Assembly (NCBI GenBank): GCA_019419725.1
Contig: DXZL01000096.1
Location: forward strand, 1 to 5,649
Source of the DNA: Veillonella sp.
Lineage (GTDB): Bacteria; Bacillota; Negativicutes; Veillonellales; Veillonellaceae
Length of the DNA: 5,649 nt
Reading direction: 5' to 3'
Position numbers and translations under genes: made by a program. The notes below the pieces were generated by a model, which saw nothing but the letters and a program-made list of their open reading frames with translations, did no database searches and was not told the origin of the DNA. Positions 1-5,649 of this stretch are shown here, piece by piece; the first letter of the stretch is position 1, and each line of letters starts with the position of its first letter.

Positions 1-433
1 TTTCACCTAAATCCCAATGAGCTTGTACATCAAAGTCAAATTGACGTGGTTCGCCCCATTTACGTTGTTCCACATTTTCATCTTCATCAGCACCAATAGG
101 AACAGATGCATCACACATATTTGGCAACATCAAAGCCGCATCACGTAATTTAGCTTCTACATCGCGAATACGATTATCAAGCTCTGCAATATCATCGCCT
201 ACTTTTTTCATTTCTGCGATTTTATCATCCGCATTTTCTTTATTGCGTTTTAATTGGCTAATTTCTTCAGTTACAGAATTACGAAGAGCTTTTAACTCCT
301 CTACTTTACCAATCAACTGACGACGTTCATCATAAGCGGATACAAAGGTTTCTAAATCGCCTTTCGTGTGACGATTATCTAAGTTTTGTTGCACTAAATC
401 AATATTTTCACGGACAAATTTCAAGTCTAACAT
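1..433 (-). CDS. serS: Seryl-tRNA synthetase, N-terminal part (cut by window edge)
   Basis: The first 144 codons of a class II aminoacyl-tRNA synthetase that charges tRNA-Ser in the cytoplasm. The protein begins MLDLKFVRENIDLVQQNL, the standard SerS opening. Residues from about 28 to 104 are highly charged and heptad-like, matching the antiparallel coiled-coil arm that grips the long variable arm of tRNA-Ser. The segment after it (LPNMCDASVPIGADEDENV, then KWGEPR and HWDLGE) is the conserved junction into the catalytic domain. Motifs 1 to 3 lie beyond the window edge, so catalytic residues cannot be checked. The ATG at 433 is preceded by a GAGG-type ribosome binding site about 8 bases upstream. 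The 124-base gap before it is too short for a T-box leader, and a promoter candidate lies within it. The upstream transporter gene has no clear terminator, so some read-through into serS is possible. Confidence 0.96.
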   Translation of the reverse strand, partial: MLDLKFVRENIDLVQQNLDNRHTKGDLETFVSAYDERRQLIGKVEELKALRNSVTEEISQLKRNKENADDKIAEMKKVGDDIAELDNRIRDVEAKLRDAALMLPNMCDASVPIGADEDENVEQRKWGEPRQFDFDVQAHWDLGE

Positions 434-486
434 ACTATAAACCTCATCTTCCAACTATGCTACGAACAATATATTCAATACGTTTA

Positions 487-515
487 AGTATACCATATAT
501 TGGTGTATTTATCAT
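487..515 (-). promoter_or_regulatory. Putative serS promoter with extended -10
   Basis: On the minus strand, ATGATA (510-515, four of six matches to TTGACA) is followed after 17 bases by TATACT (487-492, five of six matches to TATAAT). The bases TGG directly before the -10 make an extended -10 element. Transcription would start near 480, giving a leader of about 47 bases before the serS ATG. The site falls in the gap between the transporter gene and serS. It is found by inspection only. Confidence 0.5.
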
Positions 516-557
516 TAAATTATAAGCTATCTACTAGATTTCTAATTAATTTTTATA

Positions 558-1511
558 CTATTCATCATCATCTTCTTCTAGTAAATAATCTTTAGCCATC
601 CATTTTCGGGTACCTGTGAAAGAAATGGTTACCCATTTTTCCGTTGGGTTCCCTCCGATTTCTTGGTCAATTTCATTGCGAATTGCATCGATTTCAGCAA
701 TTGTTTGATATGGGAAGTTCTTGCGAACTAAAATATCAATTTCAATAATTCGAGTATTCCCATATACTTGTACACTAGAAACGTAATCTTTGAAATTGTA
801 CTTTTCCATAAATCGATCCATAATTTCTTGCACTTCATTATGTAATGAAGTTGGTGCCCATCCCAATACTTGTTTTACGGATGGGATAATAATGCGGAAT
901 GCGGATGGTATCATCTGTACGGCTAATACAATGAGAACAATTGGGTCAATATAAGCAGCCCAATCAGCGTATGCAGTTCCCTCTAACATAATAGCCACTA
1001 CAAAGCTGATCAAGATAGCTGCTTCAAGTAAGGCGTCAACATACCAACTCACATTATCAAATTTAATTAAGTTGGACTGTAAGCTCTTATTAATCCGTCG
1101 TACATACAAGTAATAGATTGTATCAGCTACGGTAAAGAAGATGGCATAATAAATGGCTGGTCCAAAATCTACATGACGGCCGCCCGATATAAGATCTGTA
1201 ATGCCACTAGATAGAGCGTAAATTACAATTAGTAATATAAAGAAGCCTTCTACGGCGAGTACCAAAGGTTCAAACTGCCAATAGCCAAATTGAAAGCGCT
1301 TACTCGTTTCACGGGCTATTAACTTGGCTGTCATGAGCATCATGATCTTAATTACAACATCGACAAAAGAAAATACACCATCTAATAAGACCGCGCTAGA
1401 TCCTGTAACAATCCCCATTATAGTGCCACTTACTGCTACAAGGGCCATTAGCCCTACGGATTGCATAAGTAACTTCTGTTCTATAGAGCGCCTTGCCCCT
1501 AATATATCCAT
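558..1511 (-). CDS. Cation diffusion facilitator (CDF) family metal transporter
   Basis: An inner-membrane divalent-cation/proton antiporter of the CDF family, usually exporting Zn, Mn, Co or Fe; the substrate is not decidable here. From the ATG at 1511 it is 317 residues, normal for the family. Six hydrophobic segments lie at roughly 17-37, 39-61, 82-104, 116-136, 155-177 and 186-207, followed by a cytoplasmic C-terminal domain with the usual dimerising ferredoxin-like pattern and an acidic tail EEDDDE. Family marks are SSAVLLDGVFSFVD in TM2, FGYWQFEPL before TM3 and YIDPIVL in TM6. The metal-site pairs are unusual: F47xxxD51 in TM2 and D159xxxE163 in TM5, where HxxxD or DxxxD is typical. 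A GTG at 1523 would add four residues, but it has no spaced ribosome binding site, whereas the ATG has GTGGGG about six bases upstream. It has its own promoter candidate and follows the guaD terminator, so it is probably monocistronic or runs into serS. Confidence 0.88.
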   Translation of the reverse strand: MDILGARRSIEQKLLMQSVGLMALVAVSGTIMGIVTGSSAVLLDGVFSFVDVVIKIMMLMTAKLIARETSKRFQFGYWQFEPLVLAVEGFFILLIVIYALSSGITDLISGGRHVDFGPAIYYAIFFTVADTIYYLYVRRINKSLQSNLIKFDNVSWYVDALLEAAILISFVVAIMLEGTAYADWAAYIDPIVLIVLAVQMIPSAFRIIIPSVKQVLGWAPTSLHNEVQEIMDRFMEKYNFKDYVSSVQVYGNTRIIEIDILVRKNFPYQTIAEIDAIRNEIDQEIGGNPTEKWVTISFTGTRKWMAKDYLLEEDDDE

Positions 1512-1546
1512 CAAGTACCCCACTTTCTTAATTTATATATCTTTTT

Positions 1547-1574
1547 ATTATACACCACGGGCATTGAAGCGCAA
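1547..1574 (-). promoter_or_regulatory. Putative promoter of the CDF transporter gene
   Basis: On the minus strand a perfect TATAAT (1547-1552) sits 16 bases downstream of TTGCGC (1569-1574, only the first three bases match the -35 consensus). Transcription would start near 1540, leaving a leader of about 28 bases before the preferred ATG. Its place just after the guaD terminator supports a separate transcription unit. The -10 is convincing and the -35 is weak. Confidence 0.5.
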
Positions 1575-1583
1575 CACGAGGTC

Positions 1584-1625
1584 AAAATAAAACAGGTAGC
1601 TTGCATGATATACAAACTACCTGCT
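1584..1625 (-). terminator. Rho-independent terminator after guaD
   Basis: On the minus strand an arm at 1613-1625 (AGCAGGTAGTTTG) pairs with 1591-1603 (CAAGCTACCTGTT). This is a continuous stem of about 13 pairs, including two G-U pairs, closing a 9-base loop. It is followed by TTTTATTTT (1584-1592, the first bases overlapping the stem foot). It lies 50 bases past the guaD stop. Read on the plus strand there is no T-run, so it works only for guaD. Confidence 0.85.
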
Positions 1626-1674
1626 ATGGATACTATGTAAATTCTTTTTTTCCAACTTTAATACAGGTTAACTA

Positions 1675-2964
1675 TTAATCTTGAAAACCTTGCGGATTAG
1701 GTAATACGTGGCCCGCTACATAGCGCTCAACGATATGTCGATCATCACCAACATATAACCAACGCTCTAATCTCTCCTCTAAGGTGCGCTCATTTGGGTC
1801 AAAGAGTGATGTATCATCAATGATAAGGGCATCTAGGTCACAACCTTTTTCAAAGCTACCAACCTTACCAAAGAACTTGCCTCCACCCTTCGTAGCCATG
1901 TAGAAAGCTTCACTTAATGTGAGAGGCGCATAATTTGAATCTACTTCCACCCATTTCATTTTAGATAATCCAATGGCTTCTGTAAGAACCTTTGCCATTG
2001 ATACAATATGACCACCAGATATATCAGAGCCTAAACCAATTGGTATATTCCGTTTCATTAGCTTGCGAATTGGTGCAATGCCACTTGATAGGTTTACATT
2101 TGAAAATGGACAATGAGATACCATAGTTTGTGTTTCTGCCATACGATCCATTTCTACGTCACTTAAATGAATGCAATGAGCCATTACCGTTGGCGTCCGC
2201 CCCATCAATTTATGTTCATAATACACATCTGTATAATTTGGTGACTCAGGATGTAATGCTGCTACCCAATCAATTTCACCGTGATTTTCAGATAAATGGG
2301 ATTGAACTGGGACCTTGTACTCTTCTGATAATGTACCAAGGCCATCCATTAACTCACTCGTGCAAGATGGTACAAAACGAGGGGTAATAATAGGTTTTAC
2401 CAATGGACCAAATTGAGCCGATGCCTCTAACCAGTCTTTCGTATCCGCTAAAGATTGACTTGTTTCTTCAATCAAGAAATTTGGGCTATTGCGGTCCATA
2501 TTGACCTTGCCTACATAGGCAGATAATCCAGCTTTTTGTAAAAGTTCCATCAACACTAATGTGCTCTCTTTATGGATAGTGCCAAACAGTATACTTCTAG
2601 TAGTCCCATTGCGCCATAAGTCTTGGACAAAGGCGCCATATACTAGCCGTGCATAATCTAGATCACTAAACTTTGCCTCTTCAGGAAATGTATAGGTTTC
2701 TAACCAAGGTAAGAGTTCTTTATCCATCCCAAGGCCACGATTACAATACTGTGGAGCATGTGCATGTGTATCTACAAATCCTGGAATAATGAGATTATCA
2801 CCATAATCAGTAACCTCACAATCTGCATAGGCTGGTGGAATACTTTCACCACAATATACAACTACACCATCTACGGCAATAATATAGCCATGTTGAATGG
2901 ATATAAATTCTGAAGGACGCGGTGTATATAAGATATTCCCTTTTAAAATAACTGTCGAATTCAT
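1675..2964 (-). CDS. guaD: Guanine deaminase (amidohydrolase superfamily)
   Basis: Cytoplasmic zinc enzyme that hydrolyses guanine to xanthine and ammonia, committing guanine to catabolism or xanthine salvage. At 429 residues it has the usual family length. The amidohydrolase metal ligands are all visible: H67 and H69 in PGFVDTHAHAPQ, H223 in QSHLSEN, H263 in MAHCIHLSD and D314 in GLGSDISGGH. E226 is the likely proton shuttle. The stretch PQYCNRGLGMDKELLPWLE followed by TFPEE is characteristic of guanine deaminases and separates this gene from cytosine deaminases, chlorohydrolases and SsnA-type relatives. The ATG has a full AGGAGG only four bases upstream, which is close but plausible. It is followed by a strong terminator and preceded by a promoter candidate with a palindromic spacer and a foldable leader, so it is probably transcribed alone. 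No xanthine dehydrogenase or purine permease gene lies in the window. Confidence 0.94.
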   Translation of the reverse strand: MNSTVILKGNILYTPRPSEFISIQHGYIIAVDGVVVYCGESIPPAYADCEVTDYGDNLIIPGFVDTHAHAPQYCNRGLGMDKELLPWLETYTFPEEAKFSDLDYARLVYGAFVQDLWRNGTTRSILFGTIHKESTLVLMELLQKAGLSAYVGKVNMDRNSPNFLIEETSQSLADTKDWLEASAQFGPLVKPIITPRFVPSCTSELMDGLGTLSEEYKVPVQSHLSENHGEIDWVAALHPESPNYTDVYYEHKLMGRTPTVMAHCIHLSDVEMDRMAETQTMVSHCPFSNVNLSSGIAPIRKLMKRNIPIGLGSDISGGHIVSMAKVLTEAIGLSKMKWVEVDSNYAPLTLSEAFYMATKGGGKFFGKVGSFEKGCDLDALIIDDTSLFDPNERTLEERLERWLYVGDDRHIVERYVAGHVLPNPQGFQD

Positions 2965-2968
2965 ATAA

Positions 2969-3016
2969 CCTCCTCGCGTAATTAGAGCCCTAAAATGCTA
3001 AGCTCATATAACACGC
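2969..3016 (-). promoter_or_regulatory. Foldable guaD leader ending at the Shine-Dalgarno
   Basis: In the minus-strand leader, GCGT (3013-3016) pairs with ACGC (2976-2979), TTA (3009-3011) with TAA (2982-2984), and GAGC (3002-3005) with GCTC (2985-2988). A small internal loop and a 3-base bulge separate the helices, around a 13-base apical loop. The 3' foot of the helix directly abuts GAGGAGG (2969-2975), the guaD ribosome binding site. The helices are short and no named riboswitch class is recognised, so a role in translation control is only a possibility. Confidence 0.25.
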
Positions 3017-3053
3017 TAGTTTTTTCTTTAATAGACTATGCTATATGATTCAT

Positions 3054-3082
3054 AGTATATGCTATTTAAATAGCAAAGTGAA
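3054..3082 (-). promoter_or_regulatory. Putative guaD promoter
   Basis: On the minus strand TTCACT (3077-3082, four of six matches to TTGACA) and TATACT (3054-3059, five of six to TATAAT) are separated by exactly 17 bases. Transcription would begin near 3047 and give a leader of about 83 bases before the guaD ATG. Almost the whole spacer is a perfect palindrome, a good position for a repressor or activator to act. Confidence 0.45.
3060..3075. repeat. 16-bp perfect palindrome, candidate operator
   Basis: TGCTATTTAAATAGCA reads the same on both strands. It fills the spacer of the candidate guaD promoter and contains the stop codon of the possible small ORF. As RNA it could form only a 5-6 bp hairpin and no T-run follows, so it is not a convincing terminator. 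A DNA-binding dimer site is the better reading. The binding protein is unknown. Confidence 0.4.
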
Positions 3083-3167
3083 TGATGAACGCCACAGTCA
3101 TGATGTACATAATAGGATGAATTTCACGACGACGGCCAGTTGTCAGTTTAATCAATGTATAAGAAAT
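3066..3167 (-). CDS. Possible 33-residue membrane peptide ORF (no standard start)
   Basis: Between the decarboxylase and guaD an open frame encodes a basic segment, LIKLTTGRRREIHP, followed by a hydrophobic tail, IMYIMTVAFIIHFAI, and a TAA stop inside the palindrome. A positively charged stretch before one short hydrophobic helix suggests a small membrane protein with its N-terminus in the cytoplasm. The codons (three CGT in a row, GAA, GGC) look like those of the neighbouring genes. The frame is open back to a TAG at 3180-3182 and has no ATG before the hydrophobic part. The coordinates given assume an ATT start at 3167, ten bases after AGGA. A TTG at 3155 would give 29 residues but lacks a ribosome binding site. 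ATT initiation is rare, so this may instead be a decayed gene that lost its start, or chance. I recognise no family. Confidence 0.28.
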   Translation of the reverse strand: MSYTLIKLTTGRRREIHPIMYIMTVAFIIHFAI

Positions 3168-3208
3168 TTTAGTAAATTCCTACAGTCCTTGTATAAAATC
3201 GTATAAAT

Positions 3209-5383
3209 TTACATTTCATATTCTTTTTTCAATACATAACCATACGCTTGTTTATAGCCATTCGATTGTTCAGTAATGTATACACCTTGTATTTCTGGAG
3301 CAAAGCCAGGCAGTTGATTAATGCCTTCCTCTAAAGCCAAGAAATAGTCACACGCAGTCTTAGACCAACGTTCTCCAGGTTGCACGCACAATACACCAGG
3401 TGGGTACGGTAGAGCGCCCTCAAGAGCAATACGACCTTCTGCTTCGCGTAGCGGCACTAATTCTCCCTTGTTACGTTGAAACTCAAAGTTTGCCTCTTGT
3501 GGATTCATGACATAGTCTGGGAAGTATTCACGAGAAAATAGCCGTTGTTGTAAGAGGCTTACATTTTTAGACTTATAAAAATCATGCATTTCTTGACATA
3601 GCTGACGAATACTATAGCCTTTGTATGTATCTATATGACTATAGTAAATAGACGGCAACACTTCTTCCATCGATGCATCTCGGTCTATGAGGTCTTCAAA
3701 GCGAACGAGTTCCTCCACGAGCTCATCCATCTTATGCTTAGATTCTGCAGGTGTCATAAGGAATAAGATCGTATTTAAATCACATTTTTCAGGAATGATT
3801 CGATTTTCCCGTAAATAATTAGCCAGAATATTAGCAGGAATACCAAACGCTTCATATTCTCCGGTCTCTACATTAATTCCTGGTGTAATCAATTGGAACT
3901 TACAAGGATCGATAAAATACTGCCCCTTACCATAGCCCTTAAATGAATGCCATTTCGCTTCTGGTTCAAAGGCAAAATAATTTACATCTCCCGCCATGAC
4001 CTGTGTATTTCCGTCTTCCCATTTTTTGCCATGCACTATCGGTGGCACTAACGGGCGAAGATATTTGCATTGCTTCAATACAGCTTTACGAGCATCAATA
4101 GCAACTTCAACACAGTCACGCCACAGTTTTTGTCCCAACTCACCTTCATGGATTTTAGCATTTACATCGAGAGAGGCAAATAAGGGGTAAAATGGCGATG
4201 TAGACGCGTGCATCATAAAGGAGTTGTTAAAACGTTTATGATCTACATAACGGTCTTGCCCCTTTATATGACTATCCTTCTTATGAATTTGAGAGGTTTG
4301 AGAAAAACCAGCTTGTTGCTTATGTACTGACTGGGTTACTAAAATCCCAGGATCATTGGGCCCTAACTCTAATAATAGGGGACTACAATCTTTCATCATA
4401 GGAATAAACTGTTCATATCCAACCCATGCAGAGTCAAAGAAAATATAGTCACAAAGATGTCCTATTTTATCTACTACTTGACGAGCATTATAAATCGTAC
4501 CATCATAGGTGCCTAATTGAATGACTGCTAGCCGAATAGGACGTTTAGCTCGAGCCTTTTCAGGGAATTTTTCTGCAATCAAAGATCGAATATAACTTTC
4601 ATCAAAACAATGATCTAAAATACCGCCAATGGAGCCAAATGGATTGCGCGCTGTCTCAAGATATATAGGCGTAGCGCCAGACATAACAAGACCACCATGG
4701 CAGATGGATTTATGGTTATTCCGATCATATAAAATAATGTCCCCTGGTGTTAAAAGGGCATTAAGAACTACCTTATTCGCTGAAGATGTACCATTTAACA
4801 CAAAATAGGTCTTATCAGCATTATAGACTTTAGCTGCATGCGCTTGCGCATCATAAGCATAGCCTTCGTGAATTAAAAGATCCCCTAATTTTACATCTGC
4901 ATTACAAAGGTCTGCTCTAAATATATTCTCCCCAAAAAAATTGTAGAAGGCGCGACCTGTAGGATGTTTATAGAAGAACTGACCACCTTGATGGCCTGGA
5001 CAATCGAACTGTGAATTTCGTTCTCCCACATAATCGGATAAAGCACTGAAAAATGGTGGTAAAATAGAGGATTCATAATTTACAACTAATTTTTCAATCT
5101 CTAATTTGCAGTCGTCCAAACTTGTAGATGAAAACTCTATAATGGATGCTATGCGCTCCTTATATAAAGATAAATCGCTAGTTTCATCAAATCTTAGGAC
5201 AATAACAGGTATACCAAAGGTATGAATTTGATTATTATTGATAAGCTCTAAATCACAATCACCGATGACAACGGCACCTACATCTATAAAATCCGTATTA
5301 CAAACAGGAACACATATACGGCCCTCTATAGAACTAATTTTGGATTGTACGGAATCAGATAAGGCAACCTTTAAATGTTTCAC
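3209..5383 (-). CDS. speC: Ornithine decarboxylase, PLP-dependent (SpeC/SpeF type)
   Basis: Decarboxylates ornithine to putrescine and CO2 in the cytoplasm. It belongs to the fold type I Orn/Lys/Arg decarboxylases. Its 724 residues are close to E. coli SpeC (711). Residues 1-105 form the response-regulator-like wing domain. The PLP-binding domain follows from about 125 (CPGHQGG), with the phosphate-binding loop NGTSSAN (197-203), the ring-stacking H224 in NNHKS, D317 in FFDSAW for the pyridine nitrogen, and the Schiff-base lysine K355 in QSVHKQQAGFSQTSQIHKKD. This last motif is a near-exact match to the ornithine-decarboxylase branch, which is why ornithine is preferred over lysine or arginine, although specificity is inferred. 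The C-terminal domain includes LPYPPGV (658-664). No ornithine/putrescine antiporter gene is adjacent, so a biosynthetic rather than acid-stress role is favoured. The GTG start is set by a strong ribosome binding site. The best -10 upstream (TATACT, 5449-5454) lacks a recognisable -35. Confidence 0.93.
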   Translation of the reverse strand: MKHLKVALSDSVQSKISSIEGRICVPVCNTDFIDVGAVVIGDCDLELINNNQIHTFGIPVIVLRFDETSDLSLYKERIASIIEFSSTSLDDCKLEIEKLVVNYESSILPPFFSALSDYVGERNSQFDCPGHQGGQFFYKHPTGRAFYNFFGENIFRADLCNADVKLGDLLIHEGYAYDAQAHAAKVYNADKTYFVLNGTSSANKVVLNALLTPGDIILYDRNNHKSICHGGLVMSGATPIYLETARNPFGSIGGILDHCFDESYIRSLIAEKFPEKARAKRPIRLAVIQLGTYDGTIYNARQVVDKIGHLCDYIFFDSAWVGYEQFIPMMKDCSPLLLELGPNDPGILVTQSVHKQQAGFSQTSQIHKKDSHIKGQDRYVDHKRFNNSFMMHASTSPFYPLFASLDVNAKIHEGELGQKLWRDCVEVAIDARKAVLKQCKYLRPLVPPIVHGKKWEDGNTQVMAGDVNYFAFEPEAKWHSFKGYGKGQYFIDPCKFQLITPGINVETGEYEAFGIPANILANYLRENRIIPEKCDLNTILFLMTPAESKHKMDELVEELVRFEDLIDRDASMEEVLPSIYYSHIDTYKGYSIRQLCQEMHDFYKSKNVSLLQQRLFSREYFPDYVMNPQEANFEFQRNKGELVPLREAEGRIALEGALPYPPGVLCVQPGERWSKTACDYFLALEEGINQLPGFAPEIQGVYITEQSNGYKQAYGYVLKKEYEM

Positions 5384-5388
5384 AGCCG

Positions 5389-5396
5389 CCTCCTTT
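5389..5396 (-). promoter_or_regulatory. Strong ribosome binding site fixing a GTG start
   Basis: The minus strand reads AAAGGAGG here, five bases before the GTG at 5381-5383. Perfect complementarity to the 16S rRNA tail and the absence of any nearby in-frame ATG make this GTG the start of the decarboxylase. The remaining upstream bases, to about 5470, are AT-rich with no ORF. They hold an isolated inverted repeat ACTATGT/ACATAGT (5401-5407 and 5445-5451). Confidence 0.8.
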
Positions 5397-5470
5397 CGTA
5401 ACTATGTATCACACTCGATATATAATCAACACATATGAAATAAAACATAGTATAAAAACATATAACGAAT

Positions 5471-5506
5471 AAAAAGACTCCCTACTCAAAGAATAGGGAG
5501 CCTTTT
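5471..5506 (-). terminator. Rho-independent terminator after lysS, possibly bidirectional
   Basis: On the minus strand GGCTCCCTA (5494-5502) pairs with TAGGGAGTC (5476-5484). The stem has nine pairs with one G-U and a 9-base loop, and is followed by TTTTT (5471-5475) then ATT. It starts 14 bases past the lysS stop. On the plus strand the same stem is followed by TTTT (5503-5506), so it could also stop transcription from the other side. It separates lysS from the decarboxylase. Confidence 0.88.
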
Positions 5507-5515
5507 AGTTTTAGA

Positions 5516-5649
5516 TTATTCAGCTGCTTCTTCTTCAGCTTCAATATGCTTAGGAGCTTCTGGTTTCATCAATGGGAACAATAATACATCGCGGATGGAT
5601 GCAGAGTCTGTTAAGAACATAACAAGACGGTCAATACCAACACCTAAAC
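5516..5649 (-). CDS. lysS: Lysyl-tRNA synthetase, C-terminal end (cut by window edge)
   Basis: The last 43 codons and stop of a class II lysyl-tRNA synthetase, which charges tRNA-Lys in the cytoplasm. The visible start, LGVGIDRLVMFLTDSASIRD, contains class II motif 3 (G-x-G-x-x-x-R, with the arginine that contacts ATP). It is followed by VLLFPLMKPE, the usual LysS ending. A short acidic, alanine-rich tail (EAEEEAAE) extends past the conserved part, as is common and variable in LysS proteins. AspS and AsnS share motif 3, but the TDSxSIRDVLLFP wording fits LysS best. The gene ends just before its own terminator, so it is not co-transcribed with the decarboxylase except by read-through. Confidence 0.92.
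   Translation of the reverse strand, partial: LGVGIDRLVMFLTDSASIRDVLLFPLMKPEAPKHIEAEEEAAE

Noticed and set aside
454..462. ACTATGCTA shared between the serS leader and 3035-3043 upstream of guaD
   Set aside because: A nine-base match in AT-rich intergenic DNA, at different positions relative to the two promoters, is likely chance.
434..557. Possible serine T-box leader before serS
   Set aside because: The gap is only 124 bases, with a promoter inside it that leaves a leader of about 47 bases. No specifier stem, T-box sequence or antiterminator is visible.
2965..3047. Purine (guanine or xanthine) riboswitch ahead of guaD
   Set aside because: The leader is foldable, but the three-way junction and conserved junction bases of the known purine aptamers are not seen.
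3189..3207. Direct repeat GTATAAA at 3191-3197 and 3201-3207
   Set aside because: Two short copies in AT-rich DNA just past the decarboxylase stop. Too short and too few to treat as a functional repeat.
3996..4190. Plus-strand open frames inside the minus-strand genes (also near 1324-1590, 2130-2387 and 5238-5438)
   Set aside because: Each is antisense to a gene with strong family evidence. Their translations show no motif, and none has a convincing promoter or ribosome binding site.
4891..5076. A 61-residue minus-strand reading frame inside the ornithine decarboxylase gene
   Set aside because: It overlaps the conserved CPGHQGG region of the decarboxylase in another frame and has no ribosome binding site or recognisable protein features.

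Overview
The window looks like a stretch of chromosome from a low-GC, diderm Firmicute of the Negativicutes, most likely Veillonella. This is inferred from overall AT richness, codon use and gene content (a SpeC-type ornithine decarboxylase and a guanine deaminase among tRNA-synthetase genes). No 16S or other diagnostic marker is present, so the genus is a judgement, not a demonstration.

Every gene supported here lies on the minus strand, so transcription runs from high to low coordinates. In transcription order: the last 43 codons of lysS (lysyl-tRNA synthetase) with its own terminator; a 724-residue PLP-dependent ornithine decarboxylase with a GTG start and a strong Shine-Dalgarno; a possible very small membrane-protein ORF lacking a normal start codon; a 429-residue guanine deaminase (guaD) preceded by a promoter whose spacer is a 16-bp perfect palindrome and by a leader that can fold right up to the Shine-Dalgarno; a strong intrinsic terminator; a cation diffusion facilitator (CDF) transporter with its own perfect -10 box; and the first 144 codons of serS (seryl-tRNA synthetase) with its own extended -10 promoter. 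There is no gene-free stretch over 300 bases; the longest gap is 244 bases between the decarboxylase and guaD.

The genes do not form one obvious pathway. The decarboxylase turns ornithine into putrescine, which in Veillonella is known as a covalent peptidoglycan constituent as well as a free polyamine. GuaD feeds guanine into xanthine, fitting the classical observation that Veillonella can ferment purines. The CDF protein moves a divalent metal across the inner membrane, with metal-site residues that differ from the textbook pattern. The synthetases at either end are housekeeping genes.

I see no phage, insertion sequence, CRISPR array, toxin-antitoxin pair or defence system. The parts most worth a second look are the 244-base gap upstream of guaD (small ORF, palindromic operator candidate, foldable leader) and the unusual metal site of the CDF transporter.
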